Part shown: positions 1 to 5,760 of the stretch, in pieces | Numbering within the stretch: the stretch's first letter is position 1 | Layout of the letters: each line of letters starts with the position of its first letter | DNA from: an uncultured Eubacteriales bacterium | GTDB lineage: Bacteria; Bacillota; Clostridia; Oscillospirales; Ruminococcaceae | Direction of reading: 5' to 3' | NCBI GenBank assembly: GCA_959605275.1 | Contig: CAUHFD010000181.1 | Location: 1 to 5,767, forward strand | Length of the DNA: 5,767 nt | Program-made: the position numbers and the translations under genes | Notes under the pieces: generated by a model | Databases searched by the model: none | What the model was told of the DNA's origin: nothing | Seen by the model: only the letters and a program-made list of their open reading frames with translations

Positions 1-1469
1 TGTATTTCTTTATCGGCTATGCTCTCCGCATGACTTTGCAGCCGTTCCCGCTCTTTTGTTAGGTCGGAAAGCTCCTTGTCAAGCTCGGTTATGCGCGTGT
101 TTACGCGCTGAATGAAAGCAGTGCTGAGATTTCCCTGCAATAGAGTATTGATGAGACGATCCATTTCGGCATTACACTTTTTCATCTGTGCTTCAATGCT
201 GCCCAGGGGATTTTCTCGCGTTTGCCTTTGTAAATCGTGCTTTAACTTTTCAAGCAGTTTATAAATGCCGGAGCTTTCGTCGGTGTATTTCATCAGATAT
301 TCGCAAACCAAATCGTCTGCCTGTTGACCGCCGATATTCTGGCAATCGCACAATTCCGTTCCGCCCCGCAGCTTGCTGCTGCATACATAATCATATAGAT
401 CGGGATTACCGGAACGCTGTTTTGCAAATAGTCGGTTTCCGCATTTGTCGCAATAAATCAAACCGGAAAGCAGCGAATAATCGTTGTGCATTTTGGCGGG
501 CTTTTTTCCGGTGGGAATGTTGTCCTCGATGATATTCTGGACCGCTACCCACTTCTTGCCCGAAACACGCCCTTTGTGTTTGCCGATGGCGATAATCCAT
601 TTGTCCATAGACTGCCGCGGCGCGTGTTTCTTTTTATAGTCGCGCTTGTTGTAGGCGAGAAGCCCGTATTTATCCGAGCAGTCCTCTTCGTTAAAACAAA
701 CATCAGCGTTTTGGGCGGTGAAGTAGTCGAAAGCATCTTTGTCGGCAATGCAGTAAACGGGATTTTGCAGGATTTCCTTAATGCCGAGCAGGGAATAATA
801 TTTGCCGCTGCGGGATGTGATTCCTTGCTTGATCAAGTATTTGCTCACACCGGAAATACTGCGAAGTTCTAAAAACTTTTCAAACATCATATCAACGGTG
901 CGAAGTTCGGCAGGGTTGTCTTTTAGCCTGCAGATAGTTTTCACTTTGCCGTCGATAATCAGTTCCTGTTGCTTTTCGGAGGTGTATCCGGTAGGTGTGG
1001 TGCCGCCAAGCCAACGTCCGGTACGGGCAAGCATCAGCATATTGTCCCGAACGCGCTCCGCGATCGTTTCCCGTTCCAACTGAGCAAAAACCGAAGCAAT
1101 ATACATCATAGCTTTTCCCATAGGCTTTGAGGTGTCGAATTCCTCTTTAATGCAGACAAAGGAAATATTCCGCTCGTTCAAATCCTCGATCAATGCCGAA
1201 AAGTCGCTGACATTGCGGCTGATACGGTCGAGCCGATAGCAGACGACAAAGTCCGGCTTTTTTAATTTTATATCCCGCAGCATTTGCTGAAACTGCGGTC
1301 GGTCTGTATTCTTGGCAGAAAAGCCCTCGTCCTCATAGATGGTGATATCGGCATCGGAAACATCGGAAAACTTGGTATGAATGTACTGCTTGCACATTTC
1401 AATTTGGTTTTCGATGCTCTCTCCTTTGCCGGTATAAACGGATTTTCGGCTGTAAATGAAAAATTTCAA
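1..1469 (-). CDS. Large serine recombinase (site-specific integrase/resolvase family), 3' end outside window
   Basis: This gene catalyses DNA cutting and rejoining at attachment sites through a phosphoserine link, and normally integrates or excises a mobile element. The 489 visible codons are open without a stop, and the C-terminus is cut off by the window edge. The resolvase-type catalytic domain covers about residues 1-150: YSRKS gives Arg8 and the presumed nucleophile Ser10, followed by DEGFSAKNTDRPQF (47-60), RLDRISRN (79-86) and LERETIAERV (131-140). A recombinase domain follows at about 155-250. A zinc-ribbon-like region has CDKC at 340-343 and further cysteines at 363, 374 and 376. A Glu/Lys/Leu-rich probable coiled coil starts near 400 and continues past the edge. 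I chose the TTG start because an in-frame TAA lies only one codon upstream, GGTGA sits 7 nt before the TTG, and MKFFIYSRKS matches the usual family N-terminus. Family assignment is firm; the element it moves is not visible. Confidence 0.95.
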   Translation of the reverse strand, partial: MKFFIYSRKSVYTGKGESIENQIEMCKQYIHTKFSDVSDADITIYEDEGFSAKNTDRPQFQQMLRDIKLKKPDFVVCYRLDRISRNVSDFSALIEDLNERNISFVCIKEEFDTSKPMGKAMMYIASVFAQLERETIAERVRDNMLMLARTGRWLGGTTPTGYTSEKQQELIIDGKVKTICRLKDNPAELRTVDMMFEKFLELRSISGVSKYLIKQGITSRSGKYYSLLGIKEILQNPVYCIADKDAFDYFTAQNADVCFNEEDCSDKYGLLAYNKRDYKKKHAPRQSMDKWIIAIGKHKGRVSGKKWVAVQNIIEDNIPTGKKPAKMHNDYSLLSGLIYCDKCGNRLFAKQRSGNPDLYDYVCSSKLRGGTELCDCQNIGGQQADDLVCEYLMKYTDESSGIYKLLEKLKHDLQRQTRENPLGSIEAQMKKCNAEMDRLINTLLQGNLSTAFIQRVNTRITELDKELSDLTKERERLQSHAESIADKEI

Positions 1470-1472
1470 ATG

Positions 1473-1580
1473 TTATTCACCGCCCTTCAAGCTGTCAAGA
1501 TAATCGCTTATGATTTTACCGCACGGGTTGGAAAGGGAGTGTTTGTCTTTTGTTATTGTGATAAGTACCCTTGTGTTCAT
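1473..1580 (-). CDS. Possible 35-residue small ORF just upstream of and in frame with the recombinase
   Basis: An ATG at 1580 opens a short frame ending in SLKGGE and a TAA at 1473-1475, only one codon before the recombinase TTG. Its last codons carry the recombinase ribosome binding site, an arrangement that would permit translational coupling. I do not recognise the product; it is hydrophilic, with no membrane segment or motif I can name. Two points argue against it. The ATG overlaps the -10 box of the predicted recombinase promoter, so a transcript from that promoter would start after it, and no ribosome binding site precedes it. The frame is open further upstream to an ATG at 1658, but that stretch runs through the terminator hairpin. 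It may be a leader peptide, a remnant, or plain 5' untranslated sequence. Confidence 0.22.
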   Translation of the reverse strand: MNTRVLITITKDKHSLSNPCGKIISDYLDSLKGGE

Positions 1581-1606
1581 TATATCATAGTGTATCACAT
1601 TTTCAG
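1579..1606 (-). promoter_or_regulatory. Extended -10 promoter for the serine recombinase
   Basis: Reading leftwards, CTGAAA (1601-1606) is a moderate -35. A 16-nt spacer leads to a perfect TATAAT (1579-1584), preceded by TGA, which makes a TGn extended -10. The predicted transcript starts near 1572 and has a leader of about 100 nt before the TTG start. The promoter lies just downstream of the terminator at 1610-1646, so the recombinase seems to be expressed independently of the phosphorylase gene to its right. Confidence 0.6.
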
Positions 1607-1609
1607 GCG

Positions 1610-1646
1610 AAAAAAGGGGGCTGTTCTCTGCTTTTAGAACAGCCCC
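1610..1646 (-). terminator. Intrinsic terminator for leftward transcription from the GH94 gene
   Basis: A perfect 11-bp stem, GGGGCTGTTCT (1617-1627) with AGAACAGCCCC (1636-1646), encloses an 8-nt loop. On the leftward strand it is followed directly by CC-TTTTTT (complement of 1610-1616), a canonical U-tract. It lies about 215 bp past the GH94 stop codon and immediately before the recombinase promoter. The rightward side has only a broken T-rich tail, so it is probably mainly one-way. Confidence 0.85.
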
Positions 1647-1861
1647 TTTGCTTTTCATCCTTTTTGATAAAAATGGATATTCATTATTCGACCTGTTGTA
1701 AAGTTTTCAGTCTCATTTAAAGATACAGAACCAGGAAACTTCTGAACAAATTTACCTTTATTCTGTTTTTCGCTCAAAAGCTCAGAATCTTTACACCCGG
1801 TCAGCGCGGTTTTTGCTTAACATGACCGCTGAATATGCGATAGACTAACGTATGATTGATA
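1647..1861. other. Gene-free spacer between the GH94 stop and its terminator
   Basis: No convincing gene is visible here. Leftwards, a 53-codon frame without a start codon (1655-1816) begins right after a TAA and reads AKTALTGCKDSELLSE, which resembles a lipoprotein lipobox; no hydrophobic signal segment precedes it, so it is at most a decayed remnant. An imperfect hairpin, TCAGCGCGGT (1801-1810) with ACCGCTGA (1825-1832), has a 2-nt bulge and no U-tract. As the DNA between a chromosomal-type gene and a recombinase gene, this is a plausible place for a mobile-element boundary. Confidence 0.4.
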
Positions 1862-4096
1862 TTATTCAGGCAGCAAAGTAAAATGATAGCTTTTCCCGCG
1901 AAATTTTCTTTGTACCTTTATGTTGCTCCATCCGGACGGCAAACAGGGTTTTACTTCAATGCCGTTCCATGTTGGACGGATACCGAGTATATATTGAGTC
2001 GCTGCAATATACATCCATGCTGCTGTGCCAGTTAGCCAACTTACATTGGCAAGACCGAATTTGTCTGATTCCGGTCCGAAAATATTGGAGGAGTAGACAT
2101 ATGGCTCCGCTTTGTAGCGCCATTCACCGGCTCTTTTTTGAGCGACCGCAGGAATCAATTGGTGATAATATTCATAGGCACGGTCTCCACGGCCTAACAG
2201 ACATTCGGCAATGATTGCCCAAGTGTTGGCATGACAGAATACAGACCCGTTTTCTCCGGTCCCTTTGTTGTAATTGGTGAGTCTGTTGCTCTTGCTTGGA
2301 TAATCTGCCATTGCGGGATCGATCTTTTTGATCCCAAGCGGGGTGTTTAAGCGTTCATAAACACTGTCCATTGCCATGAGTGCCTTTTCCGGATCCGCCA
2401 TACCTGAAATGACCGACCAAGTTTGCGTATTGAGCCAGATTTGAGCCTGCGGCTCGCTGCTGCTTCCGAGAAAGCGACCGTCATCCATAATGGCACGCCG
2501 AAACCATTTGCCGTCCCAGCCGATTGTGTTTATGAGTTTTTTTTGTTTATCGTATTCGGCATCATATTTGTCCCTGCTTTTTCCCAGCAGTTGTGCGAGT
2601 TCGGCCATTTTTTTCAGAGCCGTTCCGAACTGCATCGCAGTCCATATGCTCTCTCCTTTGCCTTCGCGGCAGACCTTGTACAGCATATCGTTCCAATCGG
2701 ATCGGAGCATAAGCGGGAATCCGTGTTCTCCGAGATTTGCCATAGTGAAATCGATCGCTTTATTCAAATGCTCCCAAACGGTTCCGCTGCCGCCGTCATA
2801 ATAAGGAATCTCCTTTTGCAGAAAATCAAGTTTTCCTTCTTCTATGCATAAAGCATGTGCGGTCAGGATAGTCCAAAGGTGGTCGTCTGAATGAATTGTA
2901 GTGACCGGCTCCCATTCTTCAATCGGGAAAAAATAATGATTTACATGGCCGTCTTGATATTGTTGACCGAGCAGTAATGCCAGCTTTTCAGCCGCTCTGG
3001 CAGTGTCAAACGGGATCATTGCCAAAATATCCTGTGCAGTGTCGCGGTAACCGACGCCTCGGAAGGTGCCCGTGGCATAGTAGGAGATATTTCTGGAAAA
3101 CTGGAAATTGCGTTCTGCCTGATACGGATTCCAGATATTGATCATACGCTGTGCATCCTTGTCAGGCAGTTTACAGTGGAAATGACTGAAGAATTCATTC
3201 CAATGCAGACTGAGAGCGGAAAAGGATTTTTCACAGAAATCTTTTTCCCGGCAGTGTGATACTGCTTGCAACAGGGAGCTTTTGTCGGGAGCACATCCGA
3301 GATAGACATGTATGGTTTTTTCGGAATCGGCTTTTAGATCCACCTCCAGCTGTAAGGCAAAACAGGGATCACCACCCATCAATGTGGAATTGGAGCATTT
3401 TCCGTTCATAACGCGTTGCGGATTTTCTTCGCTTCGGTAAGCGCCTATGAATTCGTCACGATCGCAGTCAAAAGCAGCCACCGGGACGTCGGCGCAAAAA
3501 TAAACCAATGGGGTTTCGATTTCTTTCGGCTGCAGTTCCACCGAATATTGATAAATCAGGACATCCCCCTCGTTGAACACCTGCAGCTGATGCTTATTAT
3601 AGCATTGCCATTGCAGTTCGCGCATAAATTCCATCATACCAAGCTCCACATATGGAAAAATCGTGATATGGCGATCTCGGTCTGATTTCAATTTTAATTC
3701 CCAGATTAGAGCGTTCTCCAGCGGTCCGACAAAATATTTTACTTTTGCCGAAAGACCTTGCTTTTCTGCATGAAATTCGGTGTAGCCCATTCCGTGTATT
3801 GCTTCAAACTTGTCCGGCTTTTCAGGTAATGGCTCGGCGGTTGGACAGAACAAATGATCGCCATCTTTGATATAGGTATAAAATCCGCTGCGGTCGGTGG
3901 GCAGATGAAAAAAACGATAGCGGTTGATACGCCAGATCTGAGGGGATTTATAAAAGGCAACACCGCCTGCTGCCTGTGATATCATAGTGTGAAAGGTACC
4001 ATTGCTTAAATAATTCATCCAAGGCGTGGGTGTATCGTGCCGGCAAATTTTAATCTCCTTTTTCGTATCGTCAAAGATAAAACGATCTGTACTCAT
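1862..4096 (-). CDS. GH94 glycoside phosphorylase (cellobiose/chitobiose-phosphorylase-like)
   Basis: This cytoplasmic enzyme of 744 residues should cleave a beta-linked disaccharide or oligosaccharide with inorganic phosphate, giving an alpha-sugar-1-phosphate plus the remaining sugar and saving ATP. There is no signal peptide. The layout fits GH94: an N-terminal beta-sandwich (about 1-285), a helical linker, an (alpha/alpha)6 barrel (about 320-690) and a short beta C-terminus. Visible motifs are RGVGYRDTAQD (346-356), SDDHLW (403-408), RSDWND (465-470) with Asp467 as the expected catalytic acid, ENG..FCHANTW with His622, EPYVY (664-668), and WLTGTAAW (687-694) with Thr689 and Gly690. Arg346, His622 and Thr689-Gly690 match positions that bind phosphate or substrate in cellobiose phosphorylases. 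The motif GYRDTAQD differs from the cellobiose phosphorylase form GFRDSNQD as I recall it, so chitobiose, cellobionate or another disaccharide is possible. An ATG 7 codons upstream (4117) is in frame, but AGGAG is placed for the 4096 start. A LacI-family gene lies divergently upstream. Confidence 0.93.
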   Translation of the reverse strand: MSTDRFIFDDTKKEIKICRHDTPTPWMNYLSNGTFHTMISQAAGGVAFYKSPQIWRINRYRFFHLPTDRSGFYTYIKDGDHLFCPTAEPLPEKPDKFEAIHGMGYTEFHAEKQGLSAKVKYFVGPLENALIWELKLKSDRDRHITIFPYVELGMMEFMRELQWQCYNKHQLQVFNEGDVLIYQYSVELQPKEIETPLVYFCADVPVAAFDCDRDEFIGAYRSEENPQRVMNGKCSNSTLMGGDPCFALQLEVDLKADSEKTIHVYLGCAPDKSSLLQAVSHCREKDFCEKSFSALSLHWNEFFSHFHCKLPDKDAQRMINIWNPYQAERNFQFSRNISYYATGTFRGVGYRDTAQDILAMIPFDTARAAEKLALLLGQQYQDGHVNHYFFPIEEWEPVTTIHSDDHLWTILTAHALCIEEGKLDFLQKEIPYYDGGSGTVWEHLNKAIDFTMANLGEHGFPLMLRSDWNDMLYKVCREGKGESIWTAMQFGTALKKMAELAQLLGKSRDKYDAEYDKQKKLINTIGWDGKWFRRAIMDDGRFLGSSSEPQAQIWLNTQTWSVISGMADPEKALMAMDSVYERLNTPLGIKKIDPAMADYPSKSNRLTNYNKGTGENGSVFCHANTWAIIAECLLGRGDRAYEYYHQLIPAVAQKRAGEWRYKAEPYVYSSNIFGPESDKFGLANVSWLTGTAAWMYIAATQYILGIRPTWNGIEVKPCLPSGWSNIKVQRKFRGKSYHFTLLPE

Positions 4097-4102
4097 ACTT
4101 TT

Positions 4103-4107
4103 CTCCT
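4103..4107 (-). promoter_or_regulatory. Ribosome binding site that fixes the GH94 start at 4096
   Basis: AGGAG lies 6 nt before the ATG at 4094-4096. The alternative in-frame ATG at 4115-4117 is upstream of this site and has no purine-rich sequence at the right distance, so the 7-residue extension MIKKEKS is unlikely to be translated; its codons contain the ribosome binding site itself. Confidence 0.85.
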
Positions 4108-4112
4108 TTTTG

Positions 4113-4171
4113 ATCATTCCAATATTCGCATGATGCTATTGTCAGAAATAGTCAAAGCAAGTGGGAATGAT
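4113..4171 (-). promoter_or_regulatory. Structured leader of the GH94 transcript (nested stems)
   Basis: In the leftward transcript ATCATTCC (complement of 4164-4171) can pair with GGAATGAT (complement of 4113-4120), an 8-bp stem that ends 5 nt before the AGGAG site. Nested inside is a smaller hairpin, CTATT (4136-4140) with AATAG (4147-4151) and a 6-nt loop. The placement could affect ribosome access or transcript stability. I recognise no known riboswitch class in it, and the 43-nt gap makes the outer stem uncertain. Confidence 0.35.
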
Positions 4172-4176
4172 TTGTG

Positions 4177-4191
4177 ATAATTTGAAATTAT
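4177..4191. repeat. 15-bp AT-rich palindrome at the predicted GH94 transcription start
   Basis: ATAATTT and AAATTAT flank a single central G (4184), a perfect 7+1+7 palindrome. The expected GH94 transcript start near 4190 falls inside it, a classic place for a repressor. In DNA this AT-rich such palindromes also arise by chance. Confidence 0.35.
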
Positions 4192-4196
4192 TTTTT

Positions 4197-4225
4197 ATTA
4201 TAGTTGACAATAAATGTTTTGTCAA
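4197..4225 (-). promoter_or_regulatory. Full-consensus sigma-A promoter for GH94
   Basis: Leftwards, TTGACA (complement of 4220-4225), a 17-nt spacer and TATAAT (complement of 4197-4202) match the vegetative consensus at every base. Transcription should begin near 4190, giving a leader of about 95 nt before the GH94 ATG. A promoter this strong on a catabolic gene suggests control by repression. Confidence 0.85.
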
Positions 4226-4232
4226 CTATAAT
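4204..4232 (+). promoter_or_regulatory. Full-consensus sigma-A promoter firing towards the LacI-family gene
   Basis: TTGACA (4204-4209), 17 nt and TATAAT (4227-4232) form the mirror image of the GH94 promoter on the same DNA. Transcription would start near 4239, leaving a leader of about 257 nt before the regulator ATG at 4496. No obvious strong terminator stands between, so it may add to regulator expression or make a short RNA. Confidence 0.7.
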
Positions 4233-4238
4233 ATTTAT

Positions 4239-4433
4239 AAGCTAAATAATGCAATACGTTTTACAAAAAGAGGCTGTGTTTTGTTTTGAATAAACCGATT
4301 GATCTATTGTTCTCAGTCAAGTAAGCATTCAAATGATTATACATTGTTTTTTTGAAGAGAAACCGGGATGTTTGAATCAGCGGCCGATGGAAGACACAGC
4401 TTATAAAGTTGTTGTCTATCGACAGCTTTCGTA
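4239..4433 (+). other. Long leader region between two tandem promoters of the regulator gene
   Basis: About 195 bp without a clear gene. ATTCAAA (4327-4333) can pair with TTTGAAT at either 4285-4291 or 4370-4376, which are mutually exclusive, and a run of seven T lies at 4346-4352. An outer imperfect inverted repeat of 10 of 12 positions joins the regions 4271-4282 and 4391-4402 (cores GCTGTGT and ACACAGC). A 34-codon frame from ATG 4333 to TGA 4437 has no ribosome binding site. I recognise no known RNA family; all pairings are AU-rich or short. Confidence 0.3.
4250..4265. promoter_or_regulatory. Candidate LacI-family operator near the two-way promoter
   Basis: TGCAATACGTTTTACA is a near-palindrome centred on CG, with 6 of 8 base pairs symmetric. 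LacI-family proteins usually bind CG-centred sites of this kind, with a hinge leucine entering the CG step, and the regulator encoded at 4496 has that leucine. The site lies just past the predicted rightward start near 4239. It shares 13 of 16 positions with the site at 5657-5672 read on the other strand. Confidence 0.45.
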
Positions 4434-4462
4434 TTGACAAAGTATAGAATTGAAAGTATATT
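4434..4462 (+). promoter_or_regulatory. Proximal promoter of the LacI-family gene
   Basis: TTGACA (4434-4439) is followed after 17 nt by TATATT (4457-4462). The predicted start near 4469 leaves a leader of about 27 nt before the ATG, making this the likely main promoter. A 13-bp palindrome, TATATT-T-AATATA (4457-4469), covers the -10 box and start region and might allow autoregulation. Confidence 0.7.
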
Positions 4463-4495
4463 TAATATATTACATACTCATTTGCGAGGTAAGTT

Positions 4496-5524
4496 ATGGG
4501 CAGAGTCACAATCAAAGATGTTGCGAATGACGCGGGGGTATCTATTACAACTGCTTCCTTTGCGATCAATAATCGAACCGGGCGTATCAGCGAAGCCGCA
4601 AAAGAAAAAGTGCTTGCCAGTGCTGAAAAATTAGGCTATGTGCCGAATATCAATGCGCGTAACCTTCGCACCAACAACAGTGATACATATATGTTGGTGT
4701 ATGATGAGGGGTATTTATTAGAGAGAAATGCGAGTACGCTGCAATTTGTAGCCGGCGCCGTAAAGTATAGCGCAAGGCGTGAAAAGGATTTGCTGCTGCG
4801 TACGATCCCTCGAATTACAAACGGAGTGCAAGCAGCGGAAGATTTTATGCGGATATGGAATGCCAAGCATGTTGACGGGGTCATTTTCCAAATTGGTGAA
4901 GAAAACCGAAAGGAAACCTATAAATTTTATGAATACTTATCTGATAAAAAAATCAATTTTGTTGTGATCTCTCCGAACGGAAAATTAGATGATTTTCCAT
5001 CGGTATATATTGACGATCATCAGCTGATGGAAGAAGCGATTGCTTACATTTATTCCAAGGGATATCGATATGTTTATCATTTGACCAGGAAAACAGAATT
5101 AAAATTTGAAAAAGAGATCGGCTTTTTAAATGCGGTCCAGATGCTGAGATTACAGGGTGAATGTGTATATTATAATAGCGAAGTGCGAAACGAGGAAGAC
5201 ATTTGGAATGCGGTAAAAGACACTGTTATGAATCGGAAAGGCAGGATTGCATTCGCATGTTGGAACGACGTAGATGCGATTTATCTGTTGAAAGCGCTAC
5301 ACAAACACAATATCAGTGTCCCCGGTGAAGTTGGCGTTATGGGGTTTGACGACATTCCTGCGTCAGAATATACGACTCCTCCGCTTACAACGGTAAGACA
5401 ACCGTTTGAAGAAATGGCTTTTAAAGCGATCGAAGTATTGTCAAGCTATACCAGTGTCGGCACTTACAATAAAATGCTGGGTGTTCGTATGCGGGGAAAT
5501 CTAATCATCAGAGAATCTGTTTGA
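4496..5524 (+). CDS. LacI/GalR-family transcriptional repressor
   Basis: This 342-residue cytoplasmic, DNA-binding regulator should bind operators as a dimer or tetramer and release or tighten on binding a sugar. The N-terminal helix-turn-helix occupies about residues 4-25 (VTIKDVANDAGVSITTASFA). The hinge helix, about 50-59, reads PNINARNLRT, with Leu57 at the position that wedges into a central CG step. A periplasmic-binding-protein-like sensor domain fills about 62-342, with HVDGVIF (125-131), ACWNDVDA (254-261), GEVGVMGFDDIP (277-288) and PPLTTVRQP (295-303), all typical of the family. Length is normal and the gene is intact. The start is supported by GAGGT (4486-4490) 5 nt before the ATG and by the usual family N-terminus. 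It lies divergent to the GH94 gene, which makes that gene and an operon starting beyond the right edge the natural targets. The inducer cannot be read from the sequence; a disaccharide cut by GH94 is the simplest guess. Confidence 0.95.
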   Translation: MGRVTIKDVANDAGVSITTASFAINNRTGRISEAAKEKVLASAEKLGYVPNINARNLRTNNSDTYMLVYDEGYLLERNASTLQFVAGAVKYSARREKDLLLRTIPRITNGVQAAEDFMRIWNAKHVDGVIFQIGEENRKETYKFYEYLSDKKINFVVISPNGKLDDFPSVYIDDHQLMEEAIAYIYSKGYRYVYHLTRKTELKFEKEIGFLNAVQMLRLQGECVYYNSEVRNEEDIWNAVKDTVMNRKGRIAFACWNDVDAIYLLKALHKHNISVPGEVGVMGFDDIPASEYTTPPLTTVRQPFEEMAFKAIEVLSSYTSVGTYNKMLGVRMRGNLIIRESV

Positions 5525-5529
5525 TGGAA

Positions 5530-5561
5530 GGCTTGTTTTCACGTTGACTGGAAAACAAGCC
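5530..5561 (+). terminator. Hairpin after the regulator gene, possible non-canonical terminator
   Basis: GGCTTGTTTTC (5530-5540) and GAAAACAAGCC (5551-5561) form a perfect 11-bp stem with a 10-nt loop, starting 6 nt after the TGA stop. No U-tract follows (the next bases are GAGGTTCTG), so it does not fit the standard intrinsic terminator. It may protect the 3' end or end transcription inefficiently, allowing read-through into the next operon. Confidence 0.5.
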
Positions 5562-5656
5562 GAGGTTCTGAGACGGAGAAGGCTTTATAGGAACCAAAAA
5601 CAGTATCAGAGCAATCGCATTTTGAATTCGTTTATATGGTACGTTGTAAACACCAT

Positions 5657-5672
5657 TATAAATCGTTTTGCA
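5657..5672. promoter_or_regulatory. Second candidate LacI-family operator
   Basis: Read leftwards, TGCAAAACGATTTATA is CG-centred and matches 13 of 16 positions of the site at 4250-4265. It sits about 60 bp upstream of the rightward promoter at 5732-5760. One half-site (TGCAAAACG) is strong and the other is degenerate. Together with the first site it could permit looping or shared control by the neighbouring repressor. Confidence 0.35.
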
Positions 5673-5731
5673 TCAAATAGCACTTATATACGACAAATGA
5701 TTCCAACATTTTTACTATTTTTGAAAAACTA

Positions 5732-5760
5732 TTGACTTATTTTTGTTTTTGTATTATTAT
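5732..5760 (+). promoter_or_regulatory. Rightward promoter for a gene beyond the window
   Basis: TTGACT (5732-5737), 17 nt and TATTAT (5755-5760) form a good sigma-A promoter; the predicted start is about at the window edge. A perfect 7+1+7 palindrome, GTATTAT-T-ATAATAC (5751-5765), overlays the -10 box and could be a repressor site. The gene it drives is not visible; next to a LacI regulator and a disaccharide phosphorylase, a sugar transporter operon is a reasonable but unproven guess. Confidence 0.6.

Larger units (their letters stand above)
4196..4233. repeat. Perfect 15-bp inverted repeat holding consensus promoters on both strands
   Basis: The left arm TATTATAGTTGACAA (4196-4210) and right arm TTGTCAACTATAATA (4219-4233) are exact reverse complements separated by 8 nt. 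Each arm contains a -35 box for one strand and a -10 box for the other, so the two divergent promoters are interleaved and cannot be occupied at the same time. It could also serve as a dimeric repressor operator or form a cruciform. Confidence 0.9.

Noticed and set aside
188..1637. Several rightward reading frames of 93-128 codons across the recombinase region
   Set aside because: They lie antisense to a continuous 489-codon recombinase frame with clear catalytic motifs, and show no recognisable domains or ribosome binding sites.
1655..1816. Lipoprotein-like fragment containing ALTGC
   Set aside because: An in-frame TAA precedes it by a few residues, no hydrophobic signal segment is found in any frame upstream, and it lacks a start codon; chance is likely.
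1969..3963. Rightward and leftward short frames inside the GH94 gene
   Set aside because: They are alternative-frame shadows of the intact 744-residue GH94 protein.
4117..4117. Upstream ATG as the GH94 start (751 residues)
   Set aside because: The AGGAG site lies downstream of this ATG and is placed exactly for the ATG at 4096.
4330..4352. Possible terminator with a seven-T run between the tandem promoters
   Set aside because: The only stem before the T-run is about five AU-rich pairs with a bulge, too weak for a call.
4434..4634. 66-codon rightward frame overlapping the start of the regulator gene
   Set aside because: It begins inside the regulator promoter and overlaps the helix-turn-helix coding sequence in another frame.
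5635..5650. Third CG-centred operator candidate
   Set aside because: Only 10 of 16 positions match the first candidate and its symmetry is poor.
5544..5735. 63-codon rightward frame after the regulator
   Set aside because: The start lies in the loop of a hairpin, there is no ribosome binding site, and the sequence resembles no family.
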